Positions 12,484 to 22,513 of a DNA stretch of 64,000 bases are shown here, one piece after another. Positions within the stretch are counted from its first letter, which is position 1, and every line of letters starts with the position of its first letter. Origin of the DNA: Nissolia schottii (taxonomy: Eukaryota; Streptophyta; Magnoliopsida; Fabales; Fabaceae); contig QANU01065951.1 of the NCBI GenBank assembly GCA_003254905.1, positions 1-64,000 on the forward strand, given 5' to 3'. Made by a program: the position numbers and the translations under genes. The notes beneath the pieces are model-generated. The model worked only from the letters and a program-made list of their open reading frames with translations. It ran no database searches and was not told where the DNA came from.

Positions 12484-13419
12484 ATGGGTGTTTCAGATTT
12501 AAACCCTATACAAGCTAATGAGTTTTTTGCCAACAATGGAGTTGCAGTTCAAATCAACCCTGATAAGCAAGGCCCACGTTCTTCTTCGGCCAAGCTAGAT
12601 AAGAATAATGACATATCAATTTTATGTGTGAGAAAAAGCATGCGACATGCTCTTCCATTTAATTCACAAGTCACAGATGATGCCAAGATGATTCTTACAC
12701 AATGTGCTTCAAAGTTCATTAGCTTTATTACTGAAAAGGCCAATGAGAAATGTGAGCAAGAGTATAGGAAGACTTTAAAAGCAGAGGACTTGTTGTGGGC
12801 AATGGAGACCCTTTTCCTTGATGACTATTTTGGGCCTCTTCGTGTTTACCTTCATCGCTATCGCTACATTGAAGGCAACCTCTCCATGCATCGTGAGGTG
12901 TCCATTCCTATCAATGTTGGGCAAACCATTGACAATAATGAGGCTATTCTTGGGTCTAGATTTGCACCTAATCTAGCAACTATTTATGAATCGAGGCCTA
13001 TTCTTGGGTTAGGGTCTATACATAATCCTGAGCCTGTTTATGGACCTAAATTTATTCCTAATAATGGATTCATTGACGAGCCAAGGCCTGGACCTGTACA
13101 TGTTCCTTTTCAAGAGCCTACATCTCAACTAATTTATGGACAAATGCCTATGCCTATTTATGGGCCAGTTCCAAGGTCCGAGTCTCTGCCTATGCCTCAA
13201 CCTACTATTGGGACGCTTCAATCATTCTTACCACCAACAACACTTCCAACAACTGGGCAAGACTTTTCCATGGACTCAAATGCAAATGTGGATATGGTTG
13301 ATGTAATGATGAACACAAATAACTTTGTTGGAGATGAGTCGAGTGTTGGTTTCTCAGAAGATGATATATCCAACTTTGATCCATCTATTTTCCTCAACCT
13401 CAGCCCTAACAACATATGA
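12484..13419 (+). CDS. Divergent LEC1-type NF-YB subunit, single exon
   Basis: 311 aa plus TGA, intronless. Residues about 42-130 are the NF-YB histone fold: RKSMRHALP, then VTDDAKMILTQCASKFISFI, EKANEKCEQEYRKT, KAEDLLWAMETL and PLRVYLHRYRYIEG. NF-YB pairs with NF-YC, then NF-YA, to bind CCAAT boxes in the nucleus. Asp at the VTDD position (residue 65) and AEDLLWAM are typical of the LEC1/L1L class, which acts in seed development. Oddities: the usual DRFLPIANV start of the conserved domain is replaced by DISILCV, and the tail (130-311) is a long Pro/Gly/Tyr-rich region with PxYGP-like repeats. The start is the ATG at 12484 (MGVSDLNPIQ); the open frame extends 18 codons upstream without an ATG. 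It could be a fast-evolving paralogue or a retrocopy; the frame is intact over 936 bases. Confidence 0.85.
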   Translation: MGVSDLNPIQANEFFANNGVAVQINPDKQGPRSSSAKLDKNNDISILCVRKSMRHALPFNSQVTDDAKMILTQCASKFISFITEKANEKCEQEYRKTLKAEDLLWAMETLFLDDYFGPLRVYLHRYRYIEGNLSMHREVSIPINVGQTIDNNEAILGSRFAPNLATIYESRPILGLGSIHNPEPVYGPKFIPNNGFIDEPRPGPVHVPFQEPTSQLIYGQMPMPIYGPVPRSESLPMPQPTIGTLQSFLPPTTLPTTGQDFSMDSNANVDMVDVMMNTNNFVGDESSVGFSEDDISNFDPSIFLNLSPNNI

Positions 13420-15250
13420 TGTGGGAAATATTCTCTGAAGTCCCAAAAAAATAAAATAAGAGATTTTAATATGACAAATTTAGGTGTGGTTACATATACA
13501 AATATGAACAATAAGTAGTCATATAATTTTATATTTAGTACGTGTTAACTTTTATATTTACATATGTTCTATAGTAATATAATGAGGAATGATATTACCT
13601 AGCATGGGAGGTGGAGCTTCGTTGCACGATTTCTAAATAACAAGGTTTTTGGAATGGGATGACAATGGTAGGTACCTATAAAGGAACTTTGACGCCAAGT
13701 AACGATTTGAGTGACATAGATTAGTTGGGTCGAATAAATACGTTACCCTGGGTTTGTGGTTGAGTTATCATTTTATACTTTGGTTAGTTACGCGCCTCAT
13801 GGCTTGTACGCTAGCTCAAAGCCTGTGTCTCTTATTTGGACCTAAACTTATTAGGCTGATTTTGGGCCTTGGGATATTATCCTATAACAGTTGCCCCTAA
13901 CCTGGTTTTGTACACAAGAGTGATAGAGCTAAGGTTTGTTAAGTATCCCTAAGTAAGTGGCCAAGGGGTTCAATATTAGAATGATTTTTCTCTTCTAAAC
14001 ACCACATCACCACTTTTGGATATTTGTGCATTTTTCCAGCTTTGATAACCAAAGGTCATCATTACTAATAGCTATGATATGACGGATCTATCCCTATTTC
14101 TCCCTCATTTGGACTAAAATTCCCTTATTAGGGAGTAGGACATGATTAATGTGCCCCTCTCGAGTTGCATGCAAGACAGAAGATCAATTGATCGGTGATC
14201 AAACGATACAAGCATAACGCATGGCATAAAATAATGCAAATAATCAACCATATACTAAATAACCTCGATTAAATTGACATGATCATAATGGTTTACATCA
14301 AAGTGCTATAGGTGATTATTTCATGTTCATGATGATAATATACATAAATAAAGAAAAGATAAAAGAGAAGAAAGAATACATCAGAAATTTACAACAAATA
14401 TTGTTGAAAGAAAAAGGATTTCTCCGCTCTCACTTTGAAGTCTGCGTCTTCAAACCTGTGTTGTTCTCCCCTTGGGTTCGTTCTTCTCCAAAATGATGAA
14501 TTCATCTAATTTTCAGGCTCCATGTTCTTTTAAAACGTGTTTTGGTGGTGACCCTGCATCAAATTCTCAAAGTGAATAGGTAAATTCTGCTACTATTTTG
14601 AAGGACCAGGGCCAGGTGAGTCGAGTTAACCTTAGAATTCGCAAAATCACTAGACGAAACCAATCACTAAAGATAAAAATAGAATAATTGAACTAGGAAT
14701 TGAATGAGACTATAGGTGGTTACTGACCTAATCAAGTCAAGATAACCCTAGTAATAAATGCACAAAGCTACTTATTCCCCTTGGTCTGACTCTTGAAGTC
14801 ATCCCCTCACCATCTAATATGGGATGGTCATTTAAACGTAAGATGCATATGTAGGGTACGTCCACAAGTTTGAGCTTAACACCGAGAAAGAAGGTTGTAC
14901 CCTGATAAAAATTCTTGACGGGTATATAAGGGATTCTCAGTTATTCATATATATATATATTGATGATTTATGTGCATACGTAATTTAATATCACGAGTTA
15001 TTCCCCTCCATCTTTAGAAAATCATGATCATCGTAATAAGGCATTACAAGTTAATTCCCTCATGTAGTAATTAGGATAAAGTTGTTCGAGACTATGTTTA
15101 TATAATAATAAATAATAAAGGATTCTGTTTCCATTTATCACCTAGAGACCCCTCAAACGGCAGAATCATAAGTGAATATAATATAGTTATCCTACAAGTT
15201 ATCCACTGAGAATATAAATTCTCATTTCCTAGAAGTTGTTTATGATTCTA
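13420..15250. other. TE-derived intergenic DNA
   Basis: Contains the NF-YB 3' region and then text typical of decayed LTR elements (for example 'ctataaaggaactttgacgc' near 13677 and 'gggccttgggatattatcct' near 13864). No domain could be read. Nothing else supported. Confidence 0.35.
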
Positions 15251-15257
15251 GTACATT

Positions 15258-15850
15258 ATGATGAGCAGACAGGGCATCTCCACGGTGAAAACCCTACAGA
15301 CTGACACCACGATTGATCCCACTTCAGGGGCCGTCACGATTTCAGTGATAGTAGAGTTCGCAAGCAATTGTGAGATGTTTCCACCAGTATCACCTATACC
15401 TCTGCCAGCCCCAGCTTCTATCCCTACTCCTACACTAGCACCGGTATCCGTTGAGCCACTCGAGCCCACGATGCCAAACCCTCTCCCAATGCTAAGGTCT
15501 TGCTATTAGACGCCCATTATTCTTGATGGCCCAAAGCCTAATCCATATGAGCGGATTATCTGCGAGGTCCCAATTCTCATCCCTCATAGAGCCATTCCCC
15601 AAAAGCAGCGGGGAATGCACAGACGCAAGACAACCAGAAAGAGTATGCTGCTATTTGTGAGCCATTAGGACGGTGTCTACATTGTCATGCCACACAATGC
15701 GGATGCACGACCTTCTAGCCACACCCCTTCGTGCCCCCTTGTACATAGGGTCCCTTGGCCAGTGTGTTTAGGGGTGATCTCTGCCGATGAGAAGGACCCT
15801 AAGGAGGAGGGTCCTGAGGAAGATCTAGAGGATGACAAGACAGGGAGTTG
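15258..15850 (+). pseudogene. Unrecognised Pro-rich / acidic coding relic
   Basis: An 83-codon open frame (15258-15509) is rich in Pro, Ser and Ala (PVSPIPLPAPASIPTPTLAP). Downstream in shifted frames comes ILDGPKPNPYERIICEVP and then an acidic stretch near 15790-15845 (ADEKDPKEEGPEEDLEDDK). Such Pro-rich plus acidic segments occur in transposon-encoded plant proteins, but I cannot name the family. Several stops and frame changes show it is broken if it was ever a gene. Confidence 0.25.
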
Positions 15851-16229
15851 TTGAGTTGGGCAGAACTGGAGAAGAGGCTATTTTTGGAGGATAGAGGTAT
15901 TTTACAGGGTGATTTTATAGTCATCACGAAAGAGTTTAATACTTGGTTATGTATTTCTTTACTTATATATGTATCTGGTATCGTGTGGGCTAGTGGAGGA
16001 CGCTACGCCACAAGTCTTGTGCATGATTGTAATTGATGTAAATAAATATATGTGTGTGTGTGTATCATATGTCAATTTTCTGGACCATTTGATATGTATG
16101 CTCTTATGACAAGAATGTATGTTTTTGTATGGTGATATGAAGTGTAGATGTTGTATGCCTTAGTATAGGCTTGGTTCGACTGGTACTTAAGTCTGTTTTT
16201 CTTTTATGTTACAAGTAGACTCACATATT

Positions 16230-16372
16230 CCTTTTTAAAGCAAGAACATCTTCAATTGGTCCTTTTTGTATCTAAAGTATATTTCAAAAGTAAGTCTAAA
16301 AGTCATCTAGCCAGAAGATAACAAACCAGTGAGCGATGCTTAAGACTTAACCAAAGGAGCTAGCTAGGGTGT
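16230..16372 (-). mobile_element. LTR fragment related to 8622-8720
   Basis: The reverse complement shares GCTCACT-GGTTTGTTATCT, TAAG...GCATCGCTC-like blocks and the terminal GTAACACCCTAG with the fragment at 8622. It is a second, inverted copy of the same LTR family. No internal coding sequence adjoins it. Confidence 0.4.
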
Positions 16373-17094
16373 TACATATTGCAGTGGTCTGACATGGACC
16401 TAACCTTTTTGTGAAACCTGAGGAAAGTACAGATTGGCTCCAAAAGTCCAATTGCCTCAAGTAGTATCCAAGTAAACAAGACTACCATATTCATTCATTC
16501 ATTGACACTCTTTGTACTTGACCTTGTTTAGAAACCTTCTCATTCTCCTTCCATTTTCTCCTCATTCTCTCTAGACTTTGTACGTTTTCATTTGCAATTT
16601 ATAGTTTCTAAGCTTGTAACCTTAATCAATGGAGGAGTAAACTCATACTTGTGCATGGATTGAACCAAGATTCTCAGGTGTTATGAGGTTTTCATGCTTA
16701 TTGGTAAATTTCACTTTGGATATTTGATTCTCTCTTCTCATGTTTGGTTCAGTTTCATGTTGGTGATCATTGATGCAATATTGTTGTTGAGTGAATCTCT
16801 TTGATTGCATGCGTTCTTGGATTATAGGCATGTTTATGAACTTGGGTGTCTCATAAATAGGGGAAATGGATGGATTATTCAATTGAACTCTAATTGAATA
16901 ATTCAGTAGAGAATAATTAACTTGATTTCCATTGAGATTAGGTTAAGGTAATTGGTAATTAGGATCAATATATGGTCATAGGGTCGAGATTATGATTGGC
17001 TATGTCATACATTGATGTATCCCTAATTGAATTATGACTATGAGTCAATTAGATATAATCACATGTCAATTAGGTGATAGTTTAATCAATAACT
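16373..17094. other. Probable LTR or leader remnant, non-coding
   Basis: Pyrimidine-rich stretch at 16500-16590 and leader-like text ('cttgtgcatggattgaaccaagattctcag', 16648-16678), which I associate with plant LTR-retrotransposon leaders. No open frame of interest. Confidence 0.3.
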
Positions 17095-17097
17095 TAA

Positions 17098-17936
17098 CTA
17101 GCCAAGTAAATAATCTATTAAATCGATGAAAAACAACCATTTTCCGAGCTGATTTTGCATGACCGCGTCCAGATTCGCGACCTCTACAACGAAATGAAGA
17201 ACCGTTACCGTGAGAGGCATCCAAAGGAGCAGCACCACGGCTCCATTGTTGTGTCTGAGCAACATTAGCTTGAATTGGAGTGGAAAACTACAATTGATTG
17301 TGAATTCGTTCAATTCTTGACTCAACCTCCATTAAAAGTGCCTCAAGCTCATTGGTGTAGTATGGATCTTGCCATGAGACAAAGGAGGTGACAACAAAAG
17401 AGGAATCCTCACCCAATCCATCAAGCATGACCTCAATGTACTCCTCAGTTGAGAGTGGCGAACCTACAGTCGCCAATTGATCAATGACTTTCTTCAAGTC
17501 CAAAAGATACTTGTTCATGGTTGTCATTTTACGAACATTCTTGACTTGAATCTTGAGCTGTTGCACCTGTGCTCAAGTTTGACAAGCGAATAACATCTCG
17601 AGCTTTTCCTAGATCTAAAATGCAAATCGCGACCCAACTGTGCGAACATGCACCAATTCGCCAAGAGAAACGAGAAACCACGAATGAGATTATCTTGACG
17701 CTATCAATTCTTGAACAGTGAGGACTCGATTCCAACACTCTCACCTTCTTCAGATGCATAGATCGGTGAGATGGTGGATTTGCGAAGTAATTCTTGAGGT
17801 CGTAACCACGAATTGTGGAAATGGCTTCTTGCTGCCACAATAAGAAATTGTCATCTAAGAGCTTTCATGAGATTGGAGAATTGAAGGTGTGCGGAGTGAA
17901 AGTGAAAGTGGCAATGGACGTGGTGGAAGATGCCAT
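17098..17936 (-). pseudogene. Copia gag relic
   Basis: Reads from an ATG at 17936 (MASSTTSIATFTF), through LLDDNFLLWQQEAIS and STIRGYDLKNYF, to a second block at 17288-17566 (KYLLDLKKVIDQLATVG, LSTEEYIEVMLDGL, LEALLMEVESRIERI). The last block (17098-17290) has a Gln/Gly/Arg-rich segment that normally precedes the zinc knuckle. This is the UBN2-type gag of Ty1/copia elements. An in-frame stop just before LLDDN and a frame change near 17570 show it is dead. Protease, integrase and RT are absent. Confidence 0.8.
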
Positions 17937-17956
17937 TGATCTACACCAAAAAAAAA

Positions 17957-18206
17957 GATCTGATTACCATGTTAAGTAACAGTAGAGAGAGAATTCATGA
18001 AGAAAGAAAATGTATTGAGTGTATTCACTTGATAATTGTTTACACTAAAATCTTGGCTTATATATGATATAATTACAACATATGTTAATTCTCTACTCTA
18101 ACTAATTACTGCTAACTCAGTATTAGTTCTAACGAACTAACTCCTAGTAGTTGATACTACTCCCTTATAGTGGTGAATATCCCCTTACGTTCTCGATGTT
18201 GTCACA
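17957..18206 (-). mobile_element. Copia LTR with primer-binding site
   Basis: Immediately upstream (minus strand) of the copia gag is TGGTAATCAGATC (17957-17969), a variant of the initiator-Met tRNA primer site TGGTATCAGAGC. The LTR starts on the plus strand with TGTTAAGTAACA at 17970. Its far end is not certain; about 18204-18206 (...GTTGTCACA) is my estimate. The partner LTR was not found, so the element is truncated. Confidence 0.6.
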
Positions 18207-18299
18207 AGGAGGAAGGGTGACCAATATTTTTTTTTTTTGGCTACAATGACGCAACAAGTTTTTTTTAAAGGATAAAAAAATTTGGGTCATCAGGTGATA

Positions 18300-19852
18300 T
18301 TTTCTAAAGCACTTTTTCTCATTCAATCATAAAGAAGCGGCTAAAATTATACAGGTTGTGCCTTCCACTGCGAGCAAAAAGGTACCTCGAGTTGTTCATT
18401 GGCCTCCTCCTCCTATAAGTTAAGCTAAGCATTAATGTGGCAAAGGGAATTGAATCAAAATGGGAGGTTGGTGCTATTTTTAGAGATCATATGGGTAACG
18501 TTCTAGCTGCTGCTACTTGGAGTTTGTGGGTGGAAGGAGACTCTAGAACGGTGGAGGGAGTGGAGATGAGGTTAACCTTGGCCTTGGCTCATGAGCTAGT
18601 GTTTGGTATTTTTGCTAATGAAGCATAGGCGTCTTGTTTTAGTGCTATTGCGGCGGACTGCAAATTTCTTGGACAATGTCTTTCATGTTGTATGTTTACT
18701 TGTGTTAAACATCATGGGTGAACAATGATAAAAGCATAGGAAAGACAACAAGAGAGATAATAGAAAAAATTGATAACATTATTATTGATAGTTATGTTCT
18801 CTCACCAGATGTTCAATGAGGTTGCTTCTATTTATAAACTAAAAGTAGAATCACAAAATAATAATAGAATCAACTTAAATTAAACTAAATCAATCTAAGA
18901 TAAGGTAGGTAAATATCTTAACATGTAAGATAGGTAAATATCTTAACCATTAAGATATGAATATCTTAACACCCCCCTCAAACTCAAGTAGGTGTTGACG
19001 TAAACAACTTGAGTTTGGAAACTAAAGTGCAGAAGCAATAGAGGCCTGAGTAGAAGAACCAATACAGGTCTAAGCGATCTGTGTCTGTGTGGATCCAGGG
19101 AGTTAGAGGCAAACGATCTCTGGCTAGGAGAAACCAATTAAGGCAACGGGCTAAGCGAAACTAGCTATGGCAATGGGCTGGGTGGAACTGGCTAAGGAAA
19201 TTGGCTGCGCGGAACCAACAAATGCAACGAAGGGATGGGTGGAACCAGCTACGAGAACATTGATATTGTGTGGAGAAACAAAGAAAACAAGTGTCGGTTG
19301 TGTCATTAATAGAAATCGGTAAATTGGTAATCAGATATGGCAATGGAGAGATATATATGGTGAGTAGAACGGAAATGAAGAGAGCCTAGGCTTTGGGTAG
19401 CAAAATCATAAAAAAGGTTGAAGGCAGGTGCCATGGCTCTAATACCATGTTAAGCATCATGGGTGAATAGTGATAAAGGCACAAGAAAGACAACAAAAGG
19501 GATAGTAAAAAAAGTTGATAATAATATTATTAATAGTTGTGTGTTCTCTTATCGAATATACAATGATGTAGTCTCTCTATATATAGGCTAGAAGTAGAAT
19601 CATAAAATAATAACAAATTCAATTTAAAATAATTTAAATCAATCTATGATAAGATAAGGAAAATATCTTACCCGTTAAGATAAGTAAATATCTTAACCAT
19701 TAAGATAGGAAAATATCTTAACAACTAATACCAAGTGCATTGAAAACAAGTTTGTGAATGGCTTAGTTAATCTATGGATAATAAGGTTAAGAAAATCAGA
19801 CCGGACATCGAACTGGTTAAAGCAGGGGTGGTTCAGAGGCTCAATTGATTGA
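18300..19852 (+). pseudogene. Decayed RNase H-like (RVT_3) gene, split by a TRIM
   Basis: Plus-strand text reads VHWPPPP (about 18395), a frame change, then GAIFRDHMGNVLAAATWSL (18470-18525), EGVEMRLTLALAHEL and, after a TAG, SAIAADCKFLGQCL, as in the plant LINE-type RNase H domain (RVT_3). The frame stops at 18702, where a TRIM begins, and resumes at 19724 with an NKFVNGLVNLW block that fits the end of the same domain (NxVAHxLA-type). Stops and one frameshift make it non-functional. Family assignment comes from motif order; confidence in the resumed part is moderate. Confidence 0.65.
18703..19723 (-). mobile_element. TRIM: complete terminal-repeat retrotransposon in miniature
   Basis: Two direct repeats of 269 and 276 bases (18703-18971 and 19448-19723) both start TGTTAA(A/G)CATCATGGG and end in a ...ATCTTAACA form. 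Beside the right copy, inverted, is the primer site TGGTATTAGAGCC (19435-19447); beside the left copy is a polypurine tract (inverted TTGAGTTTGAGGGGGG). The element therefore lies on the minus strand. The internal part is only 476 bases and encodes nothing, so mobility needed enzymes from a relative. Flanks are acttg and actaa, a mutated 5-bp target duplication. It sits inside the RNase H relic. Confidence 0.85.
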
Positions 19853-19947
19853 ACTAGAGATATATGTAGATGCCATATCAAAATTAACCAAAAAAAGTAT
19901 TTTTTTCTTTTTTTTTTAAAAAGCAAAATGATGTCGTTATATATATA

Positions 19948-19981
19948 NNNNNNNNNNNNNNNNNNNNNNNNNNNNNNNNNN
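19948..19981. other. Assembly gap (34 N) in a TA microsatellite
   Basis: N characters flanked by (TA)n on both sides; true length unknown. Any open frame reported across it is an artefact. Confidence 0.95.
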
Positions 19982-20016
<35 letters not shown>

Positions 20017-21332
20017 AACTGAAACCAGTTTTGACCAATCCAGTTCAACAATTTTGACTAGTTTTGGCTGATTCTCGCTGATTCTAATGTCAGACAATTC
20101 TATAGTGCAAATCAAACTGGACAAGGTTCAATTCACGGTTTAACCAGTCAAACTGATTGGTCCCCGTACTATGATGGATAGAGGTGTTCCCATTTCTAGC
20201 CCCTCTAGTTCTATTTGACTATAATTACATACCCAATCATCAATAATATTTGTCATCGTTCCTTGTAAAAAAAGAAAAAAAATTTAAAAATTAGATAGGC
20301 TAAAATGAATAAGTGTTATGGGCTTGAATCTCGAGTCTCATCTAAACTTCTCCAATATCTCGTGAAAATAGCCCAGGTGGATCACGAGCCGAAAACACCA
20401 AAATTTAGCCCAATTATATATGACTATCTAGAATTTAAATTTATGCAAGGGCAATAGCATAATGGCAACCTGCAAAACCTTGTTAAGAAGATCACTTCCA
20501 TAATTTCATTCCATCGTAGAGTTCCCGCACCCTACGCCCTTCTTCTTCTTTTATTTATATATCACGAAAGTGGGAATGGAATCCATAATTCAATCGACCC
20601 TCTATAAAAGAAAGCTAGCTAATTTCCCCCATTGTACACAAAGGCTGTCAAGAACTATCACTTCTTTTTCTTTTTCTTTTTTTTTTTGATTGCTTAGAGC
20701 TGTTCACGACTAACTATAATTAATCTGGCTTGGAGACCATTGAAGTCGATATGTTGCAAGTTGTTGCGTTTTGAATTTTGATGTGCTTTCCTACATTTTT
20801 AGTGTATATTTTGTATTGTGCTTTTTGCAATTCGTATTCGGTTTTTCGTATTTTATTTTTCGTATTTCAAGTGTTATGTATCCTATTTTGTACGTGCGTT
20901 TTGGTGGCTTATTCTTTGTGAACCCGCTTAGGGTTGTTATGATTTTTTTAAGAGTGTGTTGTATCCTAAATGTCCTTTATTTCGGGGAATAGGGTTTTTT
21001 CCAACCGTGAGAAAATCTAACGTGTGTTGAGATACTTGATTTGCATTGAAATCTAACTTATTTCAAAGGATGAAAGAAACAATGGTTGAGTTTTAGACTA
21101 CTCAATTTTTTGAAGCTTTCATATATGTGAAAAGTCTCTTTTTCAAAAATTTAGGCAAATACAACTAAATGATTTTAGTTATTGAAAAATGACATGATAT
21201 ATACATTACTAGCGAGAATGCCTAAATCTTGAAAAATGGTTAGAGTTAATAAATCTGTATACTAAATAAATATGGATTTTTTTTTAGATAATTAAACAAA
21301 GCTGGTGACTAAATAAATGTGGATAAATACAT
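19982..21332. other. Intergenic DNA, no gene seen
   Basis: 20010-20160 has 'aaccagttttgacc' and 'ggtttaaccagtcaaactg' text typical of a dispersed plant repeat. 20400-20680 includes a CT-rich stretch. The remainder is AT-rich with no supported feature. Confidence 0.35.
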
Positions 21333-21868
21333 GGTTATTAAACTCTTGAGTTAACTTGTAAACTCTGACGAGTTTACGATTTCACTACACAAAACGAGTT
21401 AACATTCATGTAAACTCTTTTTTGGTAAACTCGTACGAGTTTAAGTAAACTCTCGATTCTACTAGCGAGTTTACGAGTTTACCTCAAGATGTATAAATTT
21501 GGTAACTTTTTTAGATACTTAGTTGACTTTGTGTGTATTAGACAATATCTATTAAGTTTACTAAGTCAGTTTTATATATTTATCATAATTGAGTTATGTT
21601 TTATCAAACTATAAAGTAATACATGCACAGAATAAATTATGACATAACTAAGTGTCATGCATTAAGGTATATTTTATGATATTTTTTAATTTATTTTATT
21701 TTAATGTTAACATTATTCAATGTCAATTATGAATACAAAATTTAATCATGTTTAGTTCCTAATTATATTGCTTATAACATATTTTTTATATATGTAAACT
21801 CTTACGAGTTTACGATTCAAGTTTACAGAGCCTTCATGAGTTTACTTAAACTCTCGAGTTTGACAACC
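21333..21868. mobile_element. TIR element built from 'gtaaactc' repeats
   Basis: Left end GGTTATTAAACTCTTGAGTT and inverted right end GGTTGTCAAACTCGAGAGTT are terminal inverted repeats. Many copies of GTAAACTC and GAGTTTAC sit just inside both ends, including a GGTAAACTCGTACGAGTTTA near-palindrome at 21424-21443. Flanks 'gataaatacat' and 'agataaatgtat' look like a degraded 8-10 bp target duplication. No transposase; superfamily uncertain (hAT or Mutator). Confidence 0.6.
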
Positions 21869-21883
21869 TTAGATAAATGTATC

Positions 21884-21885
<2 letters not shown>

Positions 21886-21977
<92 letters not shown>
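21886..21977. repeat. Compound (GT)n(TA)n microsatellite
   Basis: About 24 GT units (21886-21933) followed by about 21 TA units (21935-21977). Open frames through it are artefacts. Confidence 0.95.
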
Positions 21978-21979
<2 letters not shown>

Positions 21980-22503
21980 ATAGATATTTTCGTAGTTCTT
22001 GAGATTAGATATAACATCATTTGAAATTAATGTAGAGATGCGCGTGGGGACGAAATAGCCATGCAAAAGTTCTTAATTGAGAAGGACAATTATGAGATAT
22101 CACTTAGAAGATAAACACAAACACATACCAATGAACCGTTTCTATATATACATACATAGATATTAGAAATCGTGGCAGTGAAGAGTTGCCATTCAAAACG
22201 GGGAAAACATAGAATATAGAAACTGCCAAAAAATACCGTAAGACCCCCCACTGAGCAAATTTAACCTAACTGGACCACTTTACACCTAAAATTTATTTTG
22301 TATAGTAATAAAATGTCTTGTTTAATATACTTCAAATTACATTATAAATGTCAGTTAAATGATAAATGACCTATACCTAAAGCTTAAATAACATTTATTA
22401 TATAATATTTAATATCAAGACCAAAAAAATAAATAAATAAGTTCTTACTTTACATAAACTTCCTGAGCCGGTGAGCCATTATATTCTATGACTCTCTGAT
22501 GTG

Positions 22504-22513
22504 CCTATAAGAA
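22504..22513 (+). promoter_or_regulatory. Candidate TATA box for pri-MIR156
   Basis: CCTATAAGAA lies about 30-35 bases before a CT-rich, leader-like stretch (22540-22680) and about 330 bases before a consensus splice donor. This fits a Pol II promoter for the transcript that carries the miR156 hairpin downstream. Inference only. Confidence 0.35.

Noticed and set aside
19693..20124. 143-codon minus-strand open frame
   Set aside because: It crosses a run of 34 N and a TA microsatellite; the continuity is artificial.
21836..22066. Open frames on both strands over 21836-22066
   Set aside because: Pure (GT)n(TA)n repeat translation (CVCVCV, YIYIYI, THTHTH).
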